A stretch of DNA of 64,000 nucleotides, taken from positions 454,103 through 518,102 of the forward strand of contig VXBM01000331.1 in NCBI GenBank assembly GCA_013400155.1, read 5' to 3'. The position numbers were made by a program, and so were the translations under genes. Shown piece by piece: positions 25,901-37,852 of the stretch; position 1 is the first letter of the stretch, and each line of letters begins with the position of its first letter. The stretch comes from Helopsaltes ochotensis. Lineage: Eukaryota > Chordata > Aves > Passeriformes > Locustellidae. The notes below the pieces were generated by a model. The model did no database searches, was not told the DNA's origin, and saw only the letters and a list, made by a program, of their open reading frames with translations.

Positions 25901-28900
25901 CAGCTGGAGTGTATAAATGGGGGCTAGTATAGACGCAACAATACTTGGTAAGTTCCTAAAAATTATGTTGACAGCTGTTGAGCTCATCTATACTCAGTGT
26001 GTTTTTTGAAGAGATGCCAAGGAATTTTTAATCAAGGAAGATTACTGAGCAGATTACTGTGTGCTTAAAAATAGACTTACTTTTATTAGTAAAACTTTTT
26101 GTTTAAGTCTGAAGTGTTACATTTTTCACTGAAAATGCAAAAGCTGTTTTGATTTAAAACAGTATTAAATTATTATGAATGAGGTGGAAAGAGATAATGA
26201 GATGGAAAGAAGATAATATTTATTCTGTTTAATCGAAATGTTGTATAGGAATCTCAGCATGAGTAATACAAATGCATTTTAACTTTGGAATTTAATAGAT
26301 CTCAGACTGACATTTCAAGGGAGAGAGGATTTTCAGTGACTTTTTAGATTAGAATATGTCTGATTTAAAGAAAATTCTTCATGGAATGTTTTTGTGTGAA
26401 GTTATTTTGGTAATCTGCTCTCTTAGGACCAATTGCTAGCCTTTTCCCACATTAATGAAACTAGGTCACTAGTTTTTGGCACTCATCCAAGTTGTGAGAT
26501 TTATTTGGTGTTCAAGCACACTGTCTAGAAATAGTGATGCAATGTCAGCAAGGCCACTTTTCATTTCATGAACATAATTTTCAGTGCCCTGGAATTAATT
26601 TATTCACTGACCTGTTATTAACTGCAATCTGTCACTGGTTTAACAGAGGCTGAGGAAGTGTCTGGAAATAGTCCTGGTCACCATACCAGGTGATCAGTAA
26701 CAGGACTGCTGTTCAGTGTAACATTTTTTGGTTTTGATCGTGCAGAAGAGTCTGATTGTTAATGAAAACAAACCAGCAACTTAATCAAGAGGAAAATACA
26801 TGTAATTAGTAAATACTGGAGAGAAAACTGATTGAAGTGGTGGTTTTACCCCACATTAAATGACAGTGTTTCTGAGAACTATTCTGTTTACCTTTGAAAA
26901 AGTACAGAAATTCAGCATCTGTGGATGATATATAATTCCTTAGAAAAGCACATTATTATAGTGTTGTCAAATAAAATGAAGCTTAGTAATCTGAATTTGC
27001 TGCTGTTTCAGGTTTGTTCTCATCCCCAGCTCTACAATGTTTTTGTTGAAATCAGGATTGTCTTTTGCCACAGGCACGGCAGCAGTCGCTTGTGGCAGTG
27101 GGTTGCTCTGCAGAGCAAAATAGCTGTTAGCCCATCTCTACCTCACATGAGCCAGAGCCCTAGAGAGACAAGCTTGGTGCTGCCATTGGGGAGAAGGGTT
27201 TAATGGTTAGAAAATAGTTCTTACTGACAGTGACACAGCTGGCTAGCAATTCCTAGCAATGCTGCTGCTATCTTCAATTTTTCTGTTTCTGCTGTAGAGA
27301 AGCATCAGGCCTAGCTCTACAGGGATCTGTGTGCAGAGATACGCTCTCTGTGTGCAGAGATACGCTTCTACCTACACTCAGAGCTACCTCCTAGCTCTGA
27401 GCCTTTTACCTTACTTTAGATCTGAATATTTCTCCTGTTACTCATTTACCATTTCCCATGGTACATGCAGCACAGCATCCTGGCCCTTAATCCACCATCT
27501 TGAGAAATTAAATTTTGCCTATAGCAGTAAGATAGCTATGATTAAAATATCAGGCATCATCACTGGAACCCTACTCTTGGGTATATATGGGGACAGGCTT
27601 TTCTAGGCTTCTATAAACCTGATCTTTGGGCACAGATTAAATTTTAATAATGAAAGTTTTTACGGGATTTTTTTTATTATTATTTTTTATTTCTTTGGGG
27701 TTTTTTTGTAATGTTGTGGTTTTGAGGGATTTTGAGATGTTAAATTTGTAATATTTGAGATACTAAATTTCTGACATAACTTACAGCAGAGCATAGTGCT
27801 GATCTGCTATCATTGCCATTGCAAGCATGGAAAGAGTTGCCATTTTTTTTTGGTCTCAGGTTTCATAATCAGTAGTGGGATTTTTTTGAGTTTTACTTTC
27901 AGATGAAACTTGTAGCCTGAACGTCCATGGCTGAGTAATGATAGTTGAAAACGTGTCCCTTCTTCATAGTACCTTAGAAAGGTGGTATAAATGAATAGCT
28001 ATTTTTATTTCTAATCTGATTTTCTCTGAGTCTTGCTTAAATGTCTTAATGGCAGTTGAGGATGGAAAAACACTAGAGGTCTTATTTAATAGCAAATTTT
28101 ATGTTTAAATGGAGTATCTTTGAAAATTCCCACTTTATGCAGTATACCTGAGCTCTGTAGAGGGGCCAAGCATCTTGTTATACCCATTGAAGCATTATCC
28201 TGCACCTTTGTAGTGCTGGAATAGAATTTATAAAATCCAATTTGAAGGCCAGTTGTTTTTCTGGAATTTAATAGGAAATGTGTTTTTTAAATTAAAAAAA
28301 TGGCAACATGGGACAAAAAAATTAGCAGCTTTCTTATTGACTCTTGCTAAAACCAGTATTTTCAATGCAGACTTGTATAAAGGGCAGTAGCTACTGCTTA
28401 CTCTTCTGTTCTGTGGCATTTATCTTATCAGACTGCTAACTATATGATTTCCTTGCATGGAACAAAGAAAGGTCTGACTGCTTTGCATAATATCCAGTCT
28501 TTTAGTGTATGGAATGCTAGCAAATTTTGATGACTTGGTCCAATGCATCTTTTGATGTCTCCTTTGTTTTCAGATGCTTTCAAGTGACAGTAAATTAAGC
28601 TATTCTCTATTCTCTGCATCTGCTGACTACTCCCCAAAGTCTTTGTAATAAAAAAGAGTAAAAACAAAGTAAATTATTAGTGATTCATTTTCTAATGTGA
28701 TAAAACATAAAACAAAACTGGAGATGAACAATGTGAAAGAACATTCTGACCTAGTAAATCACATAGATGAAGGACATACTTACATGGTTTTTCATGCTAA
28801 GTAGATCAAATGAAAATTATTTCAATACATCTTCCCGTGTTTGAGACCTGCGTTTTTCTTAAAAACATACTATTGAAATATTTTTGGTTGTATTAATTTT

Positions 28901-31900
28901 TAAATTATTTTTAGGAAAATTCTTTTGGTGGTTTATAGTGTTGTTATGCTATTATATTATTAATACATGGTGTGGTCATGGTTCACATGATTGTATTTTT
29001 TGGGGAGAGGGTGTTTATTTTTATATTTCAGCAAGAAATAGAGAAATATAGTAATGTTTGGTGACTTTCTAAACTTGCAATATTTTTGGCATGTTGAAAC
29101 TGGCATGTTTGGAAAACCCCTCAGTCCTGAATTACTACTTCACCTGTATTGTAAGTTATGTAAAATAAAGCAGTTTCATCATCTTAACATACATATGGAT
29201 GTTATTCTTGAAAATATCAGTATGCTAAGGGTTTGCTGTTTTTTTTGTCATTACTGTGACAGATTTTTTTTCATTTTGCTGAGCTTGGCATCTCCTTTAT
29301 TGACTGTTTCAAATGTGTTTCTATGACACTTTTGCCAAATGTTTGCATTTACCAAGAACATAAGCTAAGTGCAGTTTTCCTCTTCTGTTATGAAGTCACT
29401 TTTTTCAGCAGTTTTTACTGGGGAAAGTTTTTTGGAAAATATCTCTCTTAACTCTGTTTTCTTGTAAAGAGTCAGCAGGTGATACTTCTCCCAGTAGAGC
29501 TGGAGTAAAAGTTGGTCTTGCAGAAAGCAGATGAATTAGAACCAATATTAATATTAATATTAATATTAAAAATATTAGAAGCCTTTATAAGTTTAAACAT
29601 TTTACTTGTTGAATTTTCACTGTACACTATAAGACTGTATTGTTTTAACTCTGCCTTCAAAATCATCAAGCCATTCTCAGGTGCCCTAATCTCAATTACA
29701 TCTATAATTTCAGTGAATTCACGTGTCTTCTAAACATAAGGAAAAATGAAAACATCTCTAAACTCACTTCTTCTAGCTTTCATGAATGAGTGAGATGCTT
29801 GGTGGGTATTAGTGGAATTAGAAGAAAAGAATTTCTGGTGAATTCATTGTAGATCGCAGAATTCCCTACCATTTTTGTGTGGTGGATGTTTGTTTCAGTG
29901 TAGCAATGGACGTGGGAGAAGTTGTCCTCTTAGAAAAGATCAGTGAAGGTTAGCTATTTTGATTGGAAAGCTAATATTTTCTGTATAATTTTCTCTTTCT
30001 GGATTAATCTTAGAGTGCTACCACACCTGGAGTGAAACATAGACAAGCAAAAGTTAAAGTTTCTGTCCGTGTGCCCTGCTACCTGGTTGGACAATTCTCA
30101 ATTCAGACATCCACTAACTAGGTTAATCTGAATTGTCAGGACAAAGGCACACAGTAGCAAAAGGACTTAAGTGTTTCTGAGTTTTCATGCCTTGAAGCAG
30201 AATCCTTTCCCTTAAGGGAATTCCTAAAACACTGTTCTTGCCAGCCGAAGATGGCATGTGGAACTCAGTTCCCTAAACATGATGTCCTTATGCCTTGGAG
30301 TGTCAGGTTGGGGCTCTGATTACTTCTGTGATCTTGCTGTCAACATGTACAAATACTGTGACATCCAAAATCACTTTTCAAACTTAGGTGTATTAAGTAG
30401 AATCCCATGAATAATCTCAGTGTTATAGGACTTCAAGTGCAGAAGGCTTTAAGGGGAGTTTCTTGTATAATATAGAGCATAAGATCAAATTGTTTCTATG
30501 TTCTTTCAAACGGATGTGTCCGAGTTTGGATTTTTTTTTTATTTCTTTCTATTATTTAAAAGGGACATGCAGTATACAATTATGTGTGTATGATTTGCTC
30601 TGATAGCAAGCTCATGCAGGTACAGAGGTATACTATAGGTCTGCACATAGCCATTGTGAATGTGCAAAATAAAATCTGAGAGAAAAAAGTGTGCTTCAGA
30701 ATAAATATTTAGTAAGTGTATGTTGCATGGCCATAGCCAGTAATTTCTTTTGCATTTTGATACATAAAAGCTCACATAAAAGATAGTAGCAACTCTTTTA
30801 TAAGTGGTGAGAAAAATAGAGTGAATGTTCATATTTTTATTATTTTCCATTTCAGTCTTCATTTTACATAAAATTTAAAAAAGGTCAGAAAGAAAAGAGT
30901 TGATACAGAATTGACTGCTTCCAATATAGAAGAAGACAGACGTGAAAGAGAAATTTGATCATTTGAAGACCAAATGCTCTCCGCTGTAATAATTTTGCCT
31001 GAAAATTAGCTGGTAGCTATTAATCTTTTATTGAAATTCCTAAGTTTGATGGTAGCTTGGTAGCTTCATGTACTAATTGCCATGAGTTTGAGCAAGGCAA
31101 TATATAGCATATACTTTAAAGTTCTTTCACCTGAGGAAATTAGAAGACAGTTTTAGGTGATATTGGGCTATCACTTCCTACAGGACTGAACCCATAGCAG
31201 TCAAAGATTTCTTACTGCTTCTCTAAGATTAGAGGCAGAAATGAGTGTCTGAATTTTGATAGTGAAGTTGCTCAAAAGGATGTTTTACCTAGCCAGCTTT
31301 ATAACTACTACAGATGATCAAAAATCTTCGTGCTGAACACTTTAGAAGTGCCAGATTTCTGGATATCCATCTCTTCAACAGAATAGGAGGTCACCCAGAG
31401 CATAACACTGTTGCCATTAAAAAGCTTTCTTTTCTTCAGTCATGAAGTGAGAAATACAGAGGAAGAAAGAAACACGGGGAGTACAAATATAATAGTACAT
31501 GCAGCATAGGAAGCAGCTATTGTTGTCCTTACTCATTGTTCGTATGGAAAAAATAAGCCTCTGTGAATTAAGGAGGATTTAAGGTAGCCTTGGAAATGTC
31601 AAAGGTCCAAATGGTAGAAAAGACTGATATGTTTGTCACTTCTGATGCTTCTCCATTTTAAAATGGATTAAACCCCAAGTAAATTGTTTCCATGTTCTGT
31701 AAAAAAAGTGTCCTGAATTAGAGTATGGAATGTAACTACAGATCTGTGCTGTAGCTACAGATTTTCTGGTACTCTGGAAGTCTCTGCAATACATATGTAA
31801 TGTCTCTAGACAAGACATTTTTTCCAGGTCAGAGAGGTCTACTCTACTTCAGCCTTCACTAAGAGTTTGTCTCTACAACACCTTTTTTATTATTTTTAAA

Positions 31901-32331
31901 ACCTGAGTTTAGTTTGGTATGATTGAATGTATGCAAAGACACATGCTTTTCTGTTCCTAGAGAAGAGGTGATTATACATAATGGAACCAATGATAGTGAC
32001 AGAATTTCTCTATTGTTTCCTCTGGTACCCAGCCCAACACCTCTGCAAAAAAAAGGCCCCCAAGCCCCCAGTGTTTATTCCTCCAGGAGAATATGTGTTT
32101 ATTTAAAAAACAAGGACAAAAAATCAGTGAAAGCTATGTTTTGCATTGCTTGTTCTGGTGGGCCAAATAAAATAGTTGTGAGACTAGTACATGTTTCAGG
32201 CTTTTCAGGTGCCATATATTTTAGCAGATTTGTGTAGATGTCTGTTGGCTCATCTTGCCATCCAGGGGCTAGCTACTGCATTAGAAAAAATAGGTCTTCA
32301 GAATTCCTTTTTCTGGTCATGGTCCTGAACT
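19903..32331 (+). other. Intronic sequence, 12.4 kb; no gene or repeat family recognised
   Basis: Long AT-rich unique stretch. Small local structures only: an imperfect 21-base tandem duplication at 27327-27366, an (AATATT)4 run at 29544-29567, nested inverted repeats at 30065-30164, and an exon-like segment at 25858-25947. None of the open frames of 60-107 codons resembles a known family. Confidence 0.5.
29544..29567. repeat. Short (AATATT)4 microsatellite
   Basis: Four exact hexamer copies, followed by a related A/T tail. Confidence 0.9.
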
Positions 32332-32412
32332 TTTTCTAGGTGTCCTTTCATGGATATTGGACAAGATGATCACTGGGGGTTCCTTCCAACTTAGCATTCA
32401 GTGATTCTGTGA
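32332..32412 (+). mobile_element. CR1 3' tail fragment, sense
   Basis: It reads GGACAAGATGATCACTGG, then TTCCTTCCAACTTAGC and ATTCAGTGATTCTGTGATT, the usual 3'-terminal wording of avian CR1. Only the last 80 bases or so are recognisable, as expected for a strongly 5'-truncated LINE insertion. Confidence 0.8.
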
Positions 32413-35400
32413 TTTTATCAGTTCAATGAAGTATCAAAATATGGTGAAAAACATGTTCTTTTGGGTTTTGGTTTTTTATTTCTCAGAATCAACATCTTTA
32501 CTTCTCAGCACACCATAAAGAAATGTGTTAAATATGTATGGGAGTCTAAATCTGGTTGGTTTTTTTTCCCTTTCCCCTGCCCCTGGCACAGAAAAGGGAA
32601 GTAGTGCTTCACAGTGGTGAAGTATGGTCTGTCAATGGAAAAATCGTTGAATTTCCTGAAAACACCATTCAAAGAACAAAATATTATTGCAGTCTCATGT
32701 TCTTTTTCTGATTTGGGCTTTTTTTCTTTTTTTTTTCCTGATGTAATAGCACTTCATATTATCACTTCTGACAAAACCCCTACTCCAAAGGTTTCATTAC
32801 ATTTATGGTTCATACTTTAGTCTTTAAAAAAAAAGGAGTTTTAGTCTTTTAAAAAAGGGTGTTTTGTGATTTCTACCTTCTTTCTTCTTATTCTGTGTGG
32901 TGTGGACAGTAAACTTACTTCCACGTTCTTCAATTGATTGTAATAGACTTGCTGCAGATCTTTAGTGTACTCCAGTGTAACCAAGGATAAGGTATGTAAG
33001 ATGTGTGTAGTTACTGAGTTGCTGCCAAAGGGAGTTTGTCTTAAGCTGTCACATCAGGAAGCCAGCTTGAGTAACAGGAAGGAAAATTAAGTTATCCTTA
33101 CAAATAAATGCAGAGTAGTGAAGTAATAGTACTGCTACAGCTAAGGTTGGGATGAATTTGGCTGTTTAGTTGAAGATCTTTTCCTGCTCTAAAAGTAAAA
33201 TGTGTTCTGAGACTATCTTAAAAGTGTAGTTACTGAAAATGTGATTATTGTGAACAGTCACATTTAAGGAACAAGAGATTCACAAGGTGCAGTGATTCTT
33301 TACCCAGTGGGTGGCAGAAGATATAAAAAGGAATGGGGAGACACCCTAGTACAGCACCTTATCAAATTCTGATTTGAGTGTGTATGAGGATATAGATGTG
33401 AGGATCAAATTGTAGTAGTTAATTTCAAAGTGTATCATCAGACTGCAGAGAGACTACTAAGAAGGACTCTGAGATTGGTGGTGAATTTCTAGAGTAATAG
33501 CTCTTTTATATGCCTGAAGAGGTGTTTATCTGAACTTAACATTATTACACTATAGTGTGTCTGACATTACTGACTGAGTTGGAGTGTTTGTTCTGGGCTT
33601 TGCTGGGTCATGTTGGGTTGGTTGCTCTAGATTTTTTTCTAACTAGGACCAAACACCAAGTAGAATCTTTCTTTCAGCATATGTCTAGTGCATATGCTAG
33701 TCTCTGCAGATGCAAAGAATATATGGAATGATTTTAACTAAAAGGTTCTCTTCTGAAAATAATATTGAGATAATTGCTTTGTTTTGATATTCAGGAGAAA
33801 AACAAATTTTTTTTTTGTTTTATTTGTTTTTTCTTATCAAGGATATAGTTTAGCTGTTGCACTTTTCATCATTCCTTGAAGTACCCATTGATAGAGGTAA
33901 GATTCTGCATTACCTGAAGAACTGTGCTTGAAATCCATCAAGAATGCCAAAGTAAACAGATACAAAAACCCCACAACTAATGCAAGTGTCAAATTTTCTT
34001 TGCTTAAAGGAATGATCTCTTACTTATATAAACATAGTCTAATTCTGTCAGGGACAGTGTTACTGCTAGGCATATACATGAACAGGTCAATAAGGACTTA
34101 GCTTAGGAGAAGAATGTTTTCAAAATCATAGATCCATCATTTCTCTGTGTGGTGATGTAGATCTTTTTGTCATAGAGAGAAATGAATGCTTAATAATATA
34201 ATGAATAATTCTGTTATTCCTGTAACATTATTATCACATTACAGGTTTCTGAAAGAATGATTGGAGATAACATTTTACAGTGAATCTTTAGTGCACAGCT
34301 GAATAGATTGTAAGGTTACACTAATAATACATTTTCAGTAGACTTGATAATAGAATCATAAGCACCGACCAAGTGTGGAGTTTAGTTGGCTGACTCTGTG
34401 TGACCAGACATGACTTGACATTTACTGAGACGGGTCTGGCTGATTCTGCAGCTGTATACATGGTCTTTACTGTCCCTTTCCTCTGCAAAATAGTGATGCC
34501 TACTAATATGGAAGTATTTTCTGGGGAAAAGTTGAGGTGATGTTGATTTTTCTTCCTGGTTCTTCCCTTCTGTATAGAGTTTAAGCAGGTGAATATAATA
34601 TCTTAAAAGAATTAAAGCCATGACAGGTCAACTTTAACAAAGTATAATGACATAGTTAATTTGTTTTAAATAATTGTAGGTTATAAAAAATGTTGTTGTG
34701 AGTATTTTTAAATAACTTGGAATTTCTTTTTGCATTAAAAATGTTACTGATTCATTTTTGATCTTCAGATATGTGTGAAGTAAAGTATGAGTAGGAATTT
34801 TTATGCCTATTTTTGGAAATGTAAAATAGCTCCAGACTAACCTGCACTGCCACAGAAGTGAGATATTGGAACATGAACTATTCATAGTGTATCTCATTGA
34901 TTTTTGAATGTCTGATTAAAGTAAATTACATCAATCAATGAGATGGCAATGTAGAAATATGGAAGTGGTGTAATAATAGTAATCATTTCCACAATGAAAA
35001 AGTCAGCTTTAAGAATGTGTGTAGGAGGAAATTTTTTCCCAAGAATTAAATGCATTTGAATATCATTTAATCTAAATAGAACACACCACCATATGACTGA
35101 TATTTTCATTTCTAGTAATCACTGACATTCTTTATGAGAAGTTGCTTTTCATTCCATCTCTTGAATATTGGCCTGCTAAGTTTTTTGTTACTTCACACTA
35201 AAAAAAAAGGCCTTATTCTGATTTTCATTGCATCATATGATGATTCAAATATTTTCAGCACTTGTTTGTTTGTTATTTCCATGGTCAGTCTTGCAGTTTT
35301 CTCTGTCAAGTTTCACTGTGATTTACTAAGTTGTTTTAATGTTTGGTGAAAAGGGCTCATTTGCACTTTTCTTAGCCTCCTAATCAAGTATATGTCTGAT

Positions 35401-36469
35401 TAAGTCAAAATCTTAAAATCTACCACTTTTAAACACAATCAGAATCAAGCAAGGTACTTACTTCTACAAAATAATTTTCTAAAGATGTTAGGAATATTTT
35501 TTTAAAAATTACATTGTGTTGTAGACTCCCCAATATTTAGAAAAAGTTATGAACCTCTCTACTTAACTAAGTCAATTTTTACAATATGTGATTAAGGAGA
35601 ATCCAGATTGATTCAATAATGCATCACGCTCTTTTTCTGTCTTTCTGGTGAAGAAATATGATATTCAAGATGAAACTAGGTGGAGTCTGGTTTTATACAG
35701 TAGGTAGTGTTTTGTTGTTGCAAAGGCTATTTCATAATGCTTTGCTATCATAACTGTAGTTTAATAATGCAGAAGCAGAAAGTAACCAATGAGATACTTC
35801 ACCAGTTTGAAAATCCTACAGTTTGCTGAAAATGGAGAAGCTTGCTAGAATTCATCTACTTATTTACTTATTCTACCTCCAGTTTATGTTTACAGCATTA
35901 AAAATTATATACTTTTAGTCTTCTACTTCCAATCTGCTTAGAAACCAGACACCTGGAGCTTCATTAAAAGTTGTCAATAGAACTTTGCAGGTAAGATAAA
36001 GAAGAATATATATCTCTGCTATGAAGTCCATACTGTTTTTTTGTTCTTGGTATCACTGAGCTTGCCTTGTGATGCTAGACAAATACGAATAATTCCAAAT
36101 AATTAGAATGGAATTTCACTCAACTAAGGACTCTATTGTTTACCTGAAACTCAGGGTCTAATGAACTGTTGAATGAAGGTTAAACTTAAAGAAGCTGATA
36201 TCACAGTTGTTGTATTTTCATGAGTCTAACTAACTGTAGATTTACAAGATAACTTGGTAAAGAAGATATATACATTATGTTACACTGTAGCTAAGTAATT
36301 TCAGTTGTTGCATACTTGTGTTTTCTCTAATTTCAAGTGTTCCCTGACTTAGGGTCATGCCGTAGGATGCCCAGCTCATTTTACAGACTACTGCTTACTA
36401 CTTGCTCTTTTGAATTACTTTAAGTAGAGATGATGAAAAGTAGTTCAGTGAATGCTTACTGAATGCTAG
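32413..36469 (+). other. Intronic sequence; nothing recognised
   Basis: AT-rich unique sequence with short T and A runs. No exon or repeat family was seen. Confidence 0.55.
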
Positions 36470-36535
36470 AATACAGAATCTTTCGGGTTGGAAAAGATTT
36501 TAAAGATCAAGTCCAGTGGTTATTTACTCGACTGA
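36470..36535 (-). mobile_element. CR1 3' tail fragment, antisense
   Basis: The plus strand reads AGAATACAGAATCTTTCGGG, then TTGGAAAAGATTTTAAAG and ATCAAGTCCA, the reverse complement of a CR1-Y-type 3' end (compare the same wording at 17605-17660). Only about 65 bases are recognisable. Confidence 0.72.
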
Positions 36536-36944
36536 TTTATTGTAGTAAAGACATATAAAGGTTCTATGTGCAGAAAAGAAAGTATAATATATTGATTTAA
36601 TTAGAAATAGTATTCACTTTGAAGGACAGAGTGTATAAAATATCTTAAATATTTTTCTTTGGTATATGGAAGCTTAAATTTGTATTGCCTCTGAATAAAG
36701 TTGTCTTGCTACTCACTTGCACTTAGTGCTCTGCAACAGTTCATGTAATACTCTAAATGTGAAAAAAAGATAATGTTTAAGGGATTGCTACTATACCCTG
36801 ATAATTTTAAATAATTGTAAATGTAAGAATTAACAGTTTAAAATAACTTCTGTTTTGACCTTGTGCAGAGTGTTGTATACCCATGCATGCATCCATACAC
36901 TCATGTTTTTAGGTGAATGTAGCTAGTTAATTCACTAGCTACAA

Positions 36945-36978
36945 TTTTCTTTTTCTTTTTTTTTCTTTTCTTTTCTTA
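36945..36978. repeat. Pyrimidine (TTTTC)n-like tract
   Basis: A run of T blocks separated by single C, immediately after the inverted repeat GTAGCTAGT/ACTAGCTAC. Confidence 0.8.
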
Positions 36979-37513
36979 ACTTTTATTTTGCAGATGAATT
37001 TAACTTAATTCCAGCTTGAATATTTTGTTTTAGAAACAGTTTGTGGTACTGTTTTGAAAAACCTAAGTGACAATGACTCCAAAATTCTTAAGTGCTTTGG
37101 AAAAGAGTAAGCCACCAAAGTATCTATTTGCTAGGAAAGAAAATAGATTCAGGCAACAGAGGCTTGTAGTGACCATTATCAGCTTCTATTGAAATTGAAG
37201 AAGTATAAATAATGACTTTGTTCAATTCTTGACAACCAAACATTCAAAAATATTAGCAAAGTGTCTTTTTTTGACTAGTGCTGTGTGATTTCTTTAAATG
37301 CATTTCTTTAAATGTTTACCTTTGAAAATGTCAAACCTAAAATAGGTGCGAAAGTGATACTAATGTTCATTAAACATTGTTCTTTTTATTTTTTTCTACT
37401 TTATAGACTACTAATCATTGTAGAAGTATTCACTTTCATTGCATGCAGGATATTAGTAGTGATATTACCATTATTACAACATGCAGCTTCTTCATTTCAT
37501 TCATTTCATTTAA

Positions 37514-37852
37514 GCTGTAATAAATGTTCATGCTACTGATCACTCTAAGCCAGTGATGTTACATTTTCGTACTAGCTTTGGGATTGAGACATTTTATTCA
37601 ATATTTGATGATATGAAGAAGGAACAATTGCCTGGTCTCATAAGGCAGCATCAGTTACCTTATGACAGTTCTCAGACTCAAAAGACAAAATACAAATTTT
37701 TGAAGACCATCAAGGAAGAAGCTCAAAGGGATTTATTGTAATCGCATAAACAACAGAAAGTGTTTTCTCATATTTCAGAAGACCATATAGATGAAACCTT
37801 GTATATTGAAATGGAGGAGCTGAAAAACTTCCGTAAAACTTGTGAAAAGTGA
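37514..37852 (+). pseudogene. Coding-like remnant of unknown origin with one internal stop
   Basis: One frame is open from 37514 to a TAA at 37739-37741 and then open again to a TGA at 37850-37852. Only one stop thus interrupts about 112 codons. The second half of the upstream part reads KKEQLPGLIRQHQLP then KTKYKFLKTIKEEAQRDLL. After the TAA it reads SEDHIDETLYIEMEELKNF. The composition (charged, Lys/Glu-rich, helical) is more protein-like than the chance frames around it. I do not recognise the family. It has no intact start context and no splice borders that fit AUH. It could be a fossil exon, a decayed transposon ORF, or chance. Confidence 0.3.

Noticed and set aside
27327..27366. CRISPR-like or regulatory repeat from the duplicated 19-base word
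   Set aside because: There are only two copies, 21 bp apart: a simple tandem duplication in vertebrate intron DNA.
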